Shown: positions 1-6,954 of the stretch, one piece after another
How positions within the stretch are numbered: the first letter of the stretch is position 1
How the letters are laid out: the number at the start of each line of letters is the position of its first letter
DNA from: an uncultured Clostridium sp.
GTDB lineage: Bacteria > Bacillota > Clostridia > Lachnospirales > Lachnospiraceae
NCBI GenBank assembly: GCA_937902905.1
Contig: CALELW010000260.1
Location: forward strand, 1 to 6,954
DNA length: 6,954 nt
Direction of reading: 5' to 3'
The notes under the pieces: model-generated
Told to the model about the DNA's origin: nothing
Seen by the model: the letters and a program-made list of their open reading frames with translations, nothing else
Database searches by the model: none
Translations under genes and position numbers: made by a program

Positions 1-96
1 CGAGGGAAAATATGCATAAGTGTAAATGCTGCGTGGAATAAAAGCGTTAAATACTAGAAAAAAAGATAAGAAAATTGCTTTTGCGCAAGAAAATAA

Positions 97-143
97 ATAC
101 GTTATGAAAATAAAAACATTCTTTTCTTTATAAATGATAAAAT
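97..143 (+). promoter_or_regulatory. Promoter and putative operator of the XRE regulator gene
   Basis: An extended -10 element, TGATAAAAT (135-143), lies 37 nt before the regulator ATG, giving an expected transcript start near 150. A block ATACGTTATGAAAA (97-110) lies about 28 bases upstream of the -10. Both elements recur at identical spacing in front of the degraded second regulator copy (871-884 and 909-917), although the two genes have diverged considerably. Such selective retention suggests a functional promoter plus a binding site, perhaps for the regulator itself. A further block further upstream (10-23) is also shared, with 12 of 14 bases identical to 785-798. No convincing -35 hexamer is visible at 17 nt spacing, which is compatible with an extended -10 promoter. 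The operator role is inference; the conserved bases and spacing are seen directly. Confidence 0.55.
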
Positions 144-180
144 ATCTTATCTTAAAATAAAGAAAAGGGAGGAATTTACA

Positions 181-504
181 ATGGATAAAGAGGTTGGAGA
201 GAGAATACGACAAGTGAGACTGTACAAAGGCTACACGAGAGATACATTGTCCGTGATGTCAGGAGTATCGGAAAAATATATTTTCCAGATTGAACGGCAG
301 CACACAGGCTTCTCAGTAGACATATTGTTAAAACTGACCAAAGCACTGGACTCATCCTGTGATTATTTGCTCAGAGGGCATACGGAGTTTCCTTATGAAA
401 GTGAAATTATAGAGCTGATAGAAAAATTTGAACCAAATCAATTGGAAAAAGTGTATATTATGTTATCCTCGTTATATGAAATTATGAAGATGAAAAATTT
501 GTAA
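181..504 (+). CDS. XRE-family helix-turn-helix transcriptional regulator (107 aa)
   Basis: A small cytoplasmic DNA-binding protein of the Cro/C1 (XRE) type. Residues about 5-66 form the usual five-helix fold. The N-terminal helix begins GERIRQVRLYKGYT, the helix-turn-helix spans about 19-40 with the typical turn SGVSEKYIFQIER, and the domain closes with LTKALDSSCDYLL. The remaining 40 residues are a short charged helical tail (FEPNQLEKVYIML), a layout common in small clostridial XRE regulators and probably used for dimerisation. The start is supported by GGGAGG at 167-172, 8 nt before the ATG. The gene converges with the AgrD-like peptide gene and shares a terminator with it. A degraded paralogue lies downstream at 931-1020. 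Its target is unknown; autoregulation and control of the peptide gene are the natural guesses. No sensor or ligand domain is visible. Confidence 0.9.
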   Translation: MDKEVGERIRQVRLYKGYTRDTLSVMSGVSEKYIFQIERQHTGFSVDILLKLTKALDSSCDYLLRGHTEFPYESEIIELIEKFEPNQLEKVYIMLSSLYEIMKMKNL

Positions 505-508
505 ATTG

Positions 509-550
509 AAAAAGGCTGCAAATCGAAAGTGACTTGCGGCCTTTTTTCTT
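509..550. terminator. Bidirectional rho-independent terminator
   Basis: An 11-bp stem pairs 511-521 (AAAGGCTGCAA) with 534-544 (TTGCGGCCTTT), with one G-U pair and a 12-nt loop. On the plus strand the stem runs into a T-tract (542-547). On the minus strand the complement of the A-run at 507-513 provides the T-tract. It therefore ends both the XRE gene, which stops at 504, and the convergent peptide gene, which stops at 549. Confidence 0.85.
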
Positions 551-683
551 AGTCTTCTTTTACTTCTTTGAAGTCAGGCTCTCCAAAAAACATCATGCAC
601 ATTCCCTGTGCATAGATAAGACCGCCAAGAGCGATACATAAAGAGCTGATTTTGTACAAAAAAGATTTGTTAAGCTTTTTCAT
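549..683 (-). CDS. AgrD-like cyclic lactone autoinducer peptide precursor (44 aa, putative)
   Basis: A 44-residue peptide with the three-part layout of AgrD precursors. There is a basic amphipathic leader (MKKLNKSFLYKISSL), a hydrophobic stretch ending at a single core cysteine, Cys29, in YAQGMCMMFF, and an acidic tail with an early proline (GEPDFKEVKED). In AgrD proteins AgrB cuts after the ring and joins the cysteine to the carboxyl group four residues on; here that would give a CMMFF thiolactone with a short exocyclic tail. A second cysteine, Cys16, lies in the leader. The frame is open upstream to 743, but the chosen ATG at 683 has a clear AAGGAG 9-10 nt ahead on the minus strand, and the longer form would start with an arginine-rich segment unlike any leader. 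No agrB, agrC or agrA is nearby, so processing would need a distant AgrB. It could instead be an unrelated small membrane peptide. The peptide gene itself is likely real; the AgrD assignment is from pattern only. Confidence 0.6.
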   Translation of the reverse strand: MKKLNKSFLYKISSLCIALGGLIYAQGMCMMFFGEPDFKEVKED

Positions 684-784
684 GAATGGGTGTCTCCTTT
701 CTGCATAGATTCCTTTAGCACTGCGCCTTCCCCACCGTTCCACTTCAAAAACAGTATAAAGTGATAGGTTTTCAAAATGGACAT

Positions 785-928
785 ATATGCGTAAGCGTTA
801 GGTTTTTTCAGAATAAACGCATGGATTTTATAAAATTGGAAAATAATAATGCTTTCATGCCATAAAAGGGATACGTTATGAAAAAAGAATATAGGCTTTT
901 TCGAGCAATGCTAAAATGGCGTATCCTT
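785..928 (+). repeat. Second copy of the XRE regulator promoter region
   Basis: This non-coding stretch is a diverged copy of about 10-154. Three blocks are collinear. ATATGCGTAAGCGT (785-798) matches 10-23 at 12 of 14 bases. ATACGTTATGAAAA (871-884) is identical to 97-110. AATGCTAAAAT (907-917) matches 133-143 at 10 of 11. Distances between first and second block are 86 and 87 bases, and between second and third are 36 in both copies. The promoter now leads into a truncated gene remnant. It also lies head-to-head with the AgrD-like gene that starts at 683, so it may still act as a control region for that gene. A possible minus-strand -10 (TATACT, complement of 753-758) is visible but has no good -35 partner. 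Confidence 0.7.
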
Positions 929-930
929 GC

Positions 931-1020
931 TTTGGTTTTTCTGTTGGTACGTTAATGCAATTGACTCGTGTACTCGAAACTGCTTATGATTATCTTTTAG
1001 AAGGTCACACAGAATTTTAA
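931..1020 (+). pseudogene. Remnant of a second XRE regulator (C-terminal part of the HTH domain)
   Basis: From 934 one frame reads GFSVGTLMQLTRV, then LETAYDYLLEGHTEF and a TAA stop at 1018-1020. It aligns without gaps to residues 43-70 of the intact regulator (GFSVDILLKLTKA, LDSSCDYLLRGHTEF), with 17 of 28 residues identical. The start codon, ribosome binding site and first 42 residues including the recognition helix are missing, and the frame is closed upstream at 892-894 (TAG). Measured from the shared ATACGTTATG block, the copy is 147 bp shorter than the intact one, with the join near 928-933. The tail after HTEF is also cut off by the stop. An ATG at 955 could start a 21-codon peptide, but no ribosome binding site precedes it. 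It is almost certainly a relic with no protein function. Confidence 0.8.
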
Positions 1021-1028
1021 TCTAAAAT

Positions 1029-1058
1029 GTATAAAGAATAAATTCATAAACCATACTA
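1029..1058 (+). promoter_or_regulatory. Sigma-G (forespore) promoter of spoVAD-spoVAE
   Basis: GTATA (1029-1033) and CATACTA (1052-1058) are separated by exactly 18 bases. They match the Bacillus subtilis sigma-G consensus, GHATR at -35 and CATWHTA at -10, at every position. The expected transcript start is about 1065, some 25 nt before the spoVAD ATG. spoVA operons are classic sigma-G targets expressed in the forespore, so motif and gene content agree. The promoter begins only 9 bases after the stop codon of the regulator relic. Confidence 0.8.
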
Positions 1059-1090
1059 AATCCTAAGTTAAGCGGAAAGGATACATGGTT

Positions 1091-2167
1091 ATGAATGAGA
1101 AAAAAATGGTAGGCAAAAGGAGCGTTTTATTTTCCAGACCGCCGATTATCATTGGTGCGGGCAGTGTTGCAGGGGAAAAAGAAGGAAACGGTGCCTTTGG
1201 CAAGTGCTTTGATATGGTTGAGGAAGACCCCTTGTTTGGTGGGAAAACGTGGGAGGAAGCCGAGAGCAAAATGCAGCAGCTGGCGACCCAGATTGCGCTG
1301 AGAAAAGCGGGATTGGAGCCGCAGGAAATCCGTTATTTAGTGGCAGGAGATTTGCTTGGACAGTTGATTGCCACTTCTTTTGGTATCATGAATTTCAATA
1401 TTCCGATGTTTGGTGTATATGGCGCATGTTCAACGATGGGAGAGTCTCTGGCGATTGGAGCAATGCTCATTGATGGGGAATTTGCCGATTATGTGGTCGC
1501 ATTAACTTCAAGTCATTTTGCCAGTGCAGAAAAACAGTTTCGCTATCCGCTTGCCTATGGCAGCCAGCGTCCGTACTCTGCGACGTGGACAGTTACCGGC
1601 AGCGGCGCAGTAGTTTTAGCTTCTTCACGGGCAAAATGGAAACGTAAGGAGACTGGTTATGTGGAAGTGACGGGCATTACAACAGGGACGATAACGGATT
1701 ATGGAATTAAAGACAGCATGAACATGGGCGCATGTATGGCACCGGCTGCCTGCGATGCCATTCTTCATAACTTTAAAGATATGGGAATCGGACCGGATTA
1801 TTATGACTGCATTGTGACCGGCGATTTGGGAACCATTGGACAGAGGATTTTGGTTGATATGCTGCGAGGATATGGATACGACATTGAAAAACAACACTTC
1901 GACTGCGGCACTGAAATTTATTACAATAAAGAGCAGGGAACCAATGCCGGTGGCAGCGGGTGTGGATGCAGTGCGATAACACTTTGCGGATATATTCTTC
2001 AGAAAATGAAAAAGAAAGAGTGGAAGCGTGTGCTGTTTGTTCCGACCGGTGCACTGTTATCCACAGTAAGCTTTAACGAGGGAAATTCAATACCGGGCAT
2101 TGCCCACGCAGTTATGTTAGAGGGGATTTCCGGCTCCGGAAAGGAGGTGGGAGAATGGACTATGTAA
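1091..2167 (+). CDS. spoVAD: Stage V sporulation protein AD (SpoVAD), dipicolinic acid transport
   Basis: SpoVAD is a soluble thiolase-fold protein on the inner spore membrane. It binds dipicolinic acid and, with the other SpoVA proteins, is needed for its uptake during spore formation and its release in germination. Recognisable family signatures include FSRPPIIIGAGSVAGEKEG near the N-terminus, the VYGACSTMGESLA segment at the thiolase cysteine position, QRPYSATWTVTGSGA in the middle, NAGGSGCGCSA late, and the C-terminal TGALLS...NSIPGIAHAV. At 358 aa it is slightly longer than the roughly 338 aa of the Bacillus protein, with a short extra tail. An ATG at 1085 is also in frame, but AAAGGA at 1076-1081 sits only 3 nt from it and 9 nt from the ATG at 1091, so the latter is preferred. 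The gene overlaps spoVAE and follows a sigma-G promoter. No spoVAC precedes it in the window. Confidence 0.95.
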   Translation: MNEKKMVGKRSVLFSRPPIIIGAGSVAGEKEGNGAFGKCFDMVEEDPLFGGKTWEEAESKMQQLATQIALRKAGLEPQEIRYLVAGDLLGQLIATSFGIMNFNIPMFGVYGACSTMGESLAIGAMLIDGEFADYVVALTSSHFASAEKQFRYPLAYGSQRPYSATWTVTGSGAVVLASSRAKWKRKETGYVEVTGITTGTITDYGIKDSMNMGACMAPAACDAILHNFKDMGIGPDYYDCIVTGDLGTIGQRILVDMLRGYGYDIEKQHFDCGTEIYYNKEQGTNAGGSGCGCSAITLCGYILQKMKKKEWKRVLFVPTGALLSTVSFNEGNSIPGIAHAVMLEGISGSGKEVGEWTM

Positions 2168-2508
2168 TAGCGTTTTTGATTGGCGGTGCGATTTGTGCGG
2201 TTGTGCAGGTTATTATGGATAATACGAAACTGCTCCCGGGACGCATTATGGTAGGGCTTGTCTGCACGGGTGCCATTTTAAGTTTCTTCGGACTATATGA
2301 GCCTTTTGCCGATTGGGCAAAATCAGGAGCTTCCGTGCCGCTGATTGGATTTGGACATCTTTTGTTTAAGGGCGTCAAAGAGGCAGTTGACAAGCAGGGA
2401 TTTATCGGTACTTTTTATGGTGGACTGGAAAGTGCGGCGGTCGGTATTTCCGGGGCATTAATTATGGGATATCTGGCAAGCCTTGTTTTTAAATCGAAAA
2501 TGAAATGA
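2155..2508 (+). CDS. spoVAE: Stage V sporulation protein AE (SpoVAE), membrane subunit
   Basis: A 117-aa, very hydrophobic integral membrane protein of the SpoVAE (SpoVAEb) type, part of the spore membrane complex that moves dipicolinic acid. Likely membrane segments are residues about 3-21, 30-47 and 88-112, with a further apolar stretch near 60-72. Family landmarks are DNTKLLPGRIMV, GLYEPFADWAKSGASVPL and GFGHLLFKGVKEAV, followed by the glycine-rich GGLESAAVGISGA. The ATG overlaps the end of spoVAD by 13 nt and has an ideal AAGGAGGT (2141-2148) 6 nt upstream inside spoVAD, so the two are translationally coupled and share the sigma-G promoter. Length and ends fit a complete gene. No clear terminator hairpin follows it. 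Confidence 0.93.
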   Translation: MDYVIAFLIGGAICAVVQVIMDNTKLLPGRIMVGLVCTGAILSFFGLYEPFADWAKSGASVPLIGFGHLLFKGVKEAVDKQGFIGTFYGGLESAAVGISGALIMGYLASLVFKSKMK

Positions 2509-2541
2509 TGTAAAATATCAATGTTTTTATCGTTTTGTGCA

Positions 2542-2570
2542 TTTACTTGAAAAAGCGGTTGTGATACAAT
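2542..2570 (+). promoter_or_regulatory. Probable vegetative (sigma-A) promoter of the transport operon
   Basis: An extended -10, TGATACAAT (2562-2570), is preceded at 17 nt by TTTACT (2542-2547), a four-of-six match to TTGACA. The transcript would start near 2577, about 90 nt before the permease start, and would begin with the hairpin at 2575-2625. The same TG-N-TAnAAT layout is seen in front of the XRE gene. The distance from spoVAE and the change of functional theme support a new transcription unit here. No regulator site is recognised. Confidence 0.55.
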
Positions 2571-2574
2571 GTCT

Positions 2575-2625
2575 CCAAAGGGGCAAGGGGTAATGGCGTC
2601 TGGATGATATCCCTTGCCGATTTGG
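2575..2625 (+). other. Long stem-loop in the leader of the permease gene
   Basis: An inner stem of 11 pairs joins 2582-2592 (GGCAAGGGGTA) with 2608-2618 (TATCCCTTGCC), including one G-T pair. It encloses a 15-nt loop. After a small 2x2 internal loop (GG against GA) an outer stem of 5 pairs joins CCAAA (2575-2579) with TTTGG (2621-2625). No T-run follows, so it is not an intrinsic terminator. If the predicted start near 2577 is right, the RNA begins inside the outer stem, leaving mainly the inner hairpin at the 5' end, where it could stabilise the message or bind a protein. It matches no riboswitch class I can name. The pairing is seen directly; any function is inference. Confidence 0.5.
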
Positions 2626-2665
2626 CATATAGTGAATAAGAGTTTTTAGAAAGTGGTGAACTTGT

Positions 2666-3916
2666 TTGAAACGACCGGGAAAGGAATTGGAAAAGTATTG
2701 GTACGCCGGACTTACAGGACTTTTTGTAATTGTGGCTGCGTTGATTGTGTATGCAATTACGAGTAATTTGTCGGGACTTGGGAAAGTATTTAGTGCTGTT
2801 AATTCGGCGTTGATGCCGGTGTACATAGGCGTTGTGATTGCGTATCTTCTCAGTCCGCTTGTAAATAAATCGGACCGTTATATATTTATTCCATTGTGGA
2901 GTAAAATTTTTAAGGGGAAAAAGAAAAAATCAGAAAGCATTGCGAGAGGATGTTCCGTGTTTTTTGTGCTGGTTTTCGCAGTCTTTGTGGTATTCGGGAT
3001 TCTGATGTTGGTAATACCGGAAATTATCGACAGTATTACCGGATTGGCAAAGAGTATGCCGGAGTATTATAACAATGTAAAAAACTGGGGCATGCATATT
3101 TTTAAATCCAATCCGGAATTAGCTGATTATTTTACGAAAGTATCCAAAGATATTTTCGATAAATTGTTAGACTGGCTGCAAAATGATTTGCTTCCCAATA
3201 GTGATAAGTTTTTGGGTGCAGTTACCGATGGCGTTTTGAATGCTACGAGTGTTTTGGTCGACTTTTTTATTGGACTTATTATTTCCATATATCTGATGGC
3301 AGGAAAAGAAAATTTCTGCGCTCAAGCGAAAAAATTGATTTATGCAATTCTGCCGGTAAAAAGGGCGGGAAGTGTGTTATCGGTGTTGAGCGAAACGCAT
3401 GGTGTTTTTGCAAAATTTATCAGTGGGAAAATTATTGATTCCCTGATTGTTGGTGTGTTGACATTTATCATTATGAATATTGCAGGAATTCCGTATACCG
3501 TTTTAATTAGTGTGTTAATCGGCGTGACAAACATCATTCCGTTTTTTGGTCAGTATATCGGAATTATTCCGAGTGCGGTGCTGGTTTTTATTGCAAGTCC
3601 GAGCAAAGGTGTTTTGTTCTTGATATTGATTATCATTTTAATGCAGTTTGATGGAAATGTATTAGGACCGAAAATTCTTGGTGATTCCATTGGGTTAAAG
3701 AGTTTTTGGATTTTATTTTCCATTTTATTCTTTGGCTCCTTGTTTGGAATTTTAGGCATGATTTGTGCAGTTCCGGTGTTTGCTGTTATTTACCGCATGG
3801 TGAAACGGTTCTGCGCCGGACGGCTTGCAAAAAAACAATTGCCGACGGAGACAGAATGTTATTGTAAGGCATGGGAAGATGCCTGGGAGCCGGGGGACGA
3901 AAATAAGAAAGGATGA
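2666..3916 (+). CDS. AI-2E/PerM family membrane permease
   Basis: A 416-aa polytopic membrane protein of the AI-2E (formerly UPF0118) family. Members have been linked to autoinducer-2 export (YdgG/TqsA) and to sodium-proton exchange; the substrate here cannot be told from sequence. Membrane segments fall at about 12-32, 46-64, 93-117, 196-221, a cluster at 255-327 and 347-385, with the usual long soluble loop between the third and fourth (about 120-195). Family motifs are GVTNIIPFFGQYIG (286-299), FDGNVLGPKILGDSIGL (from 328) and GMICAVPVFAV near the end. A hydrophilic 25-residue tail carries two close cysteines (ECYC). The start is TTG at 2666, with GGTGA 6 nt upstream (2655-2659); no in-frame ATG or GTG upstream suits, and the next ATG would remove the first membrane segments. 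The stop overlaps the in-frame ATG of the next gene (ATGA, 3913-3916), suggesting the permease and the adaptors belong to one operon. Confidence 0.88.
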   Translation: MKRPGKELEKYWYAGLTGLFVIVAALIVYAITSNLSGLGKVFSAVNSALMPVYIGVVIAYLLSPLVNKSDRYIFIPLWSKIFKGKKKKSESIARGCSVFFVLVFAVFVVFGILMLVIPEIIDSITGLAKSMPEYYNNVKNWGMHIFKSNPELADYFTKVSKDIFDKLLDWLQNDLLPNSDKFLGAVTDGVLNATSVLVDFFIGLIISIYLMAGKENFCAQAKKLIYAILPVKRAGSVLSVLSETHGVFAKFISGKIIDSLIVGVLTFIIMNIAGIPYTVLISVLIGVTNIIPFFGQYIGIIPSAVLVFIASPSKGVLFLILIIILMQFDGNVLGPKILGDSIGLKSFWILFSILFFGSLFGILGMICAVPVFAVIYRMVKRFCAGRLAKKQLPTETECYCKAWEDAWEPGDENKKG

Positions 3917-3921
3917 AGGAT

Positions 3922-4950
3922 ATGAGAAGGGGCAGCCGTTTGTTATGTATAGGGATAGCAGCTTGTATGATGTGTGGATGCGGTATTCTGCCGACGGAAG
4001 AAGAGTTTGATGCGGCACCGCTAGTAAAAGAGTACAGCGATGAAAATGTAGGAAAATACACCGTTACGAGAGGGGATATGGTTCAAAGCGAATCGATTGC
4101 CGTTCGGTACGAAGGTACGAAAAAATCCGATGTATATGGTACGGATGAGGGTATCCGCATTAAGAAATTGTGTGTTTCCAAAGGGCAGCATGTAAAAAAA
4201 GGAGATGTCCTTTTACAGGAATATCTGGAGGATGAAGAAGAGTCGCTAAAGACCAGTAAACGTCAGGTCAGTACGCTTACCCTTCAGATTAGTCAGGCAA
4301 AACAGATGCGGCAGAGAGAGTTAGAACAGTTAAATCATACAGGCGGCAGTAAAGAAGAAAAAGAAAATGTAAAGACGCAGTATGATGCACAGATTAAGAG
4401 CTGCCAGTCAAGTTTGGAGCTGGCAAAATTAGATATTCAAAGTCTGGAAGAAACGATACGGGAAGCATCTTTGAAGGCGCCGATTAGCGGAACGGTGACA
4501 TTTGTAGATAAATCGCTTGAGGGCGGTTATGCAAATCAGGAAAATCTTCTTGTCACGATAAGGGCGGCGAAGAAGAACCGTTTTTCCTGTAAAACCGAAT
4601 ATGCATCCCGTTTTTCGCAGGGAAGTGAGGCTGCTGTCACGGTTATGGGGCAGCAGTACAAGACCACGGTAAAAAAAGGAAAAGGCAAACAGATTTATTT
4701 TATTCCGAAGCAGGAACTGGCTTTGAAAAATGCAGTGACAGGAACGGTAGATTTGGTTTTGAAAGAAAAGAAAAATGTTCTTTATGTTCCGTCAGCACTT
4801 GTTTTTGATATGGGAAGCAAAAAAGTTGTTTACATAGAGGGAAAAGAGGGAGTAAAGGAAACGAGAGAAGTCACAACCGGAGAACAGATTCAGAATGAAA
4901 TCGAAATTACCGGCGGATTAAAAGAAAACGAGCAGATATTGACAAACTAA
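3922..4950 (+). CDS. Lipoprotein HlyD/MFP-type efflux adaptor, first of three
   Basis: A membrane-anchored adaptor of the HlyD/RND-MFP (MacA/YknX-like) class, which links an inner-membrane exporter to its surface side. A signal peptide (RRGSRLLCIGIAACMM) leads to a probable lipid-anchored cysteine in CGCG; the lipobox is imperfect, with Met at -3 and Gly at -1. The first half of the lipoyl-like domain is near residues 68-100 (VSKGQHVKKGDVLLQEY). A coiled-coil hairpin of about 80 residues follows, broken at NHTGGSKEE. The second lipoyl half is KAPISGTVTFVD, then a beta-barrel, and the membrane-proximal domain contains NVLYVPSALVFD and ends EITGGLKENEQIL. An in-frame ATG at 3913 overlaps the permease stop, but the AAAGG there abuts it, whereas the ATG at 3922 has AAGGA about 8 nt upstream; the longer start remains possible. 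It has no enzyme motifs. Confidence 0.85.
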   Translation: MRRGSRLLCIGIAACMMCGCGILPTEEEFDAAPLVKEYSDENVGKYTVTRGDMVQSESIAVRYEGTKKSDVYGTDEGIRIKKLCVSKGQHVKKGDVLLQEYLEDEEESLKTSKRQVSTLTLQISQAKQMRQRELEQLNHTGGSKEEKENVKTQYDAQIKSCQSSLELAKLDIQSLEETIREASLKAPISGTVTFVDKSLEGGYANQENLLVTIRAAKKNRFSCKTEYASRFSQGSEAAVTVMGQQYKTTVKKGKGKQIYFIPKQELALKNAVTGTVDLVLKEKKNVLYVPSALVFDMGSKKVVYIEGKEGVKETREVTTGEQIQNEIEITGGLKENEQILTN

Positions 4951-4979
4951 TGGAGTGTTTTGCAAAAAGGGAGGAAACC

Positions 4980-6107
4980 ATGAATTGTAAAGTGCAAAAG
5001 TATCGTGTATTGGTGATGGGGCTTTTGATTTTATCGCTGATGGGATTTTCTGGCTGTGGCAGACAGGAATCGACAGCGAATGTGCCAAAACTCAAAGACC
5101 CGGTCGGCGTTGATGTGGATACGGCAAAAGTAAAGAAAATGAATTTAAGCAGTGTGAATTCCTATTCCGGTGAGGTAGTGCCGGATATGGTAGGCGCTTA
5201 TTTTGCGAATTCGGGACAGGCTGGTGCCGTGAAAGTGGAAATTGGCGATAAGGTAAAGAAAGGGCAGCTTTTGGCTACGCTCACCGGCTCGGAATCGACG
5301 GTGAAAGATTTGCAGAAGGAGTTAAAATCCCAGATTGCAGAAAATGCGGAGACAAATGCCTCTTCTCAGAGTAAAATCGAGCAGTTAAATATTGAATTAA
5401 AAGCGGTGCAAAAGCAGAAAAAACAGGCAAAAAACGCGAAAGACAAGAAAAATCTAGGCAAGCAGATTGTGCAGAAACAGGAAGAAATCAAGACGGAAAG
5501 ACTGCGTTTGAAATTGCAGAAACAGACGCAGAGACAGTACATCGGTGAATTAAAAAGTGATATTGTAAATGCGAAAAAGACGAGCAAATTGAACCGGCTG
5601 TATTCTCCGGTAAATGGAGAAGTAATTGCGAAAAATCTGGCACCCGGAGATTTTGTGACAGGCGGTGTTTCGGTGATTACAATTGCCGATATGGATAAAA
5701 CACAGATTCGCACCGAATACATTGGTTCTTCTGTGTTAGACCGTGCAAGCGGCTATCAGGCAGTGATTAACGGAAAAAAATATAAAGTCACAGCACAGGA
5801 ACAGGAAGTTTCACAGATGGATGTGGAAATGGGGAATCTCCCGACAAGTACTTATTTTAATTACGAAAAAGATGCAAATGTTTCGGTAGGCGATTCGGTG
5901 ACGCTGGAGTTTTACAATAACGCCACAGAAGATGCTCTTGTTGTACCAAGCAATGCAGTTTTTAAAGCAAAAAGCGAGCATTATGTATACCGTATGGATG
6001 GAGATGCGAAAAAGAAAGTGAAAGTGACACTGGGAACAAAGACCGATGCGTATACACAGATTACGTCAGGATTAAAGGAAGGAGATGTTGTCTATGTGCA
6101 GGATTAA
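4980..6107 (+). CDS. Lipoprotein HlyD/MFP-type efflux adaptor, second of three
   Basis: A 375-aa adaptor of the same family as its neighbours. The signal peptide (VLVMGLLILSLMGFSGC) has a good lipobox, FSGC, with lipid-anchored Cys26. The lipoyl domain is split into VEIGDKVKKGQLLATL (85-102) and LYSPVNGEVIAKNLAPGDFV (207-226). Between them lies a long, highly charged coiled coil of about 100 residues rich in Lys, Gln and Glu. The beta-barrel follows, and the membrane-proximal domain carries ALVVPSNAVFKA and ends ITSGLKEGDVVYV, the classic RND-adaptor C-terminus. The frame is open to an ATG at 4950, overlapping the previous stop, but GGGAGG (4967-4972) 7 nt before the ATG at 4980 fixes the start and leaves a clean signal peptide. 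It would act outside the membrane with an ABC or RND-type permease that is not in the window. The next adaptor overlaps its end by 14 nt. Confidence 0.9.
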   Translation: MNCKVQKYRVLVMGLLILSLMGFSGCGRQESTANVPKLKDPVGVDVDTAKVKKMNLSSVNSYSGEVVPDMVGAYFANSGQAGAVKVEIGDKVKKGQLLATLTGSESTVKDLQKELKSQIAENAETNASSQSKIEQLNIELKAVQKQKKQAKNAKDKKNLGKQIVQKQEEIKTERLRLKLQKQTQRQYIGELKSDIVNAKKTSKLNRLYSPVNGEVIAKNLAPGDFVTGGVSVITIADMDKTQIRTEYIGSSVLDRASGYQAVINGKKYKVTAQEQEVSQMDVEMGNLPTSTYFNYEKDANVSVGDSVTLEFYNNATEDALVVPSNAVFKAKSEHYVYRMDGDAKKKVKVTLGTKTDAYTQITSGLKEGDVVYVQD

Positions 6108-6954
6108 AAAACTGTCAATTCTCCTTGGTTTATGTATGGTGCTTACCGCCTGTGGAAGCGGTGAGCAGCAGAAGTCCAAAGTAATGCTGTATCAAGGAGA
6201 TAAAAACAAAAAGGAAGAAGAGCATTATAAAACGACGAAGGTGAAAAAAGGCACCTACGAAGAGAAAATATCGGCGACAGCCAGTTTGGTTTATCAGAAT
6301 GATAAAGCAGTAACGATTAAAGATTCCAATGCCTATCTGGATAAGATTTTGGTAAAGAATGGACAAAAGGTAGTGAAGGGACAAAAACTTGCCACCTATC
6401 ACGTGAAGATTTCAGATACAAAGTTAAAAAAGAAAAAACTGGAAACGGAGCAGGCAAGGTCTGAGTATGACGTGAATCTAAAGAGCAAGAGAAATGAAGT
6501 GCTGCAGCAGGAAAGAACGATAAGAACGCTTACGGATGCAACCGAAAAAAAACTGGCAGTTTTGCAGTTAAATAAGCTGAAAAGTGAATACAAGGATTTG
6601 CAGAAGCAGGGAAAATCCATTCAGAAAAAAGAGAAAGAATATAACGATTTGGTGCAAAAACGAAAATCTGCCACGCTTACGTCTCCATACAGCGGAACAG
6701 TAGCAGAAATAACGGATTCTACCGGTGATGAGGCGTCCGGCGAAAATATTATGCTGATTCGTGATAAAAAAGATTTTCTATTAAGTGCAGAAGATGCTTC
6801 CGGTCTGCGGTATAACATGACGGTAGATGTTGGTTTGGGAGCGACACTGGACAGCATTAAGTATCACTTAAAAGGCAAAGTGATTTCGACCGATAATTTG
6901 CAGCAGGATTTGCAGGATGGAAATGACAATGGCGGGGAGCAGCAAAATGAAAGC
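6094..6954 (+). CDS. Lipoprotein HlyD/MFP-type efflux adaptor, third of three (3' partial)
   Basis: An open frame starts with ATG at 6094 and runs to the window edge with no stop in 287 codons. The signal peptide (KLSILLGLCMVLTAC) has a textbook lipobox, LTAC, with Cys20. Residues about 76-102 (YLDKILVKNGQKVVKGQKLA) are the first lipoyl half. A lysine-rich coiled coil of about 85 residues follows. SPYSGTVAEITDSTGDEASG is the second half, then the start of the beta-barrel. The last visible part (DLQDGNDNGGEQQNES) is a hydrophilic, low-complexity insert not seen in the other two adaptors. The gene overlaps the preceding one by 14 nt and is preceded by GGAG (6081-6084) 9 nt from the ATG. It differs strongly from its two neighbours outside the lipoyl motifs, so the three genes are old paralogues, not recent copies. 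The C-terminal domain lies beyond the window. Confidence 0.85.
   Translation, partial: MCRIKKLSILLGLCMVLTACGSGEQQKSKVMLYQGDKNKKEEEHYKTTKVKKGTYEEKISATASLVYQNDKAVTIKDSNAYLDKILVKNGQKVVKGQKLATYHVKISDTKLKKKKLETEQARSEYDVNLKSKRNEVLQQERTIRTLTDATEKKLAVLQLNKLKSEYKDLQKQGKSIQKKEKEYNDLVQKRKSATLTSPYSGTVAEITDSTGDEASGENIMLIRDKKDFLLSAEDASGLRYNMTVDVGLGATLDSIKYHLKGKVISTDNLQQDLQDGNDNGGEQQNES

Overview
The window reads as chromosomal DNA of a spore-forming, low-GC Gram-positive anaerobe of class Clostridia, probably family Lachnospiraceae. The reasons are the AT-rich composition, strong AGGAGG-type ribosome binding sites, spoVAD/spoVAE spore genes behind a near-perfect sigma-G promoter, and lipoprotein-anchored transport adaptors of the kind found in single-membrane bacteria. 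The family-level assignment is inference from overall style, not from a marker gene.

Layout. (1) Positions 1-1020 are a small accessory regulatory island. It holds a 107-aa XRE-type helix-turn-helix regulator (181-504, +), a shared bidirectional terminator, and a 44-aa peptide gene on the opposite strand (549-683, -) that looks like an AgrD-type cyclic-peptide autoinducer precursor. Beyond these lies a degraded second copy of the regulator together with its promoter region (about 785-1020, +). The upstream non-coding DNA of the two regulator copies is collinear: three separate conserved blocks have the same spacing to within one base. The second copy has a net loss of 147 bp covering its start codon and DNA-binding domain. 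(2) Positions 1029-2508 are a forespore unit: a sigma-G promoter, spoVAD and spoVAE, overlapping by 13 nt. These encode parts of the dipicolinic acid channel and transport system. spoVAC, usually directly upstream, is not in the window. (3) Positions 2542-6954 are a transport operon: a vegetative-type promoter, a long hairpin leader, an AI-2E/PerM-family permease beginning with TTG, then three consecutive lipoprotein adaptors of the HlyD/MFP (RND/MacA-like) type. The last runs off the right edge. Permease and first adaptor meet in an ATGA junction, the first two adaptors are about 30 nt apart, and the second and third overlap by 14 nt.

How the parts may work together. The XRE regulator and the AgrD-like peptide form a plausible signalling cassette, but no agrB, agrC or agrA lies in the window. 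The duplicated regulator suggests that peptide-plus-regulator units have been copied in tandem, so another copy may lie just left of the window. The adaptor genes probably serve a MacB/FtsX-type ABC exporter encoded to the right. Three different adaptors in a row suggest a hetero-oligomeric adaptor, or a complex with more than one permease.
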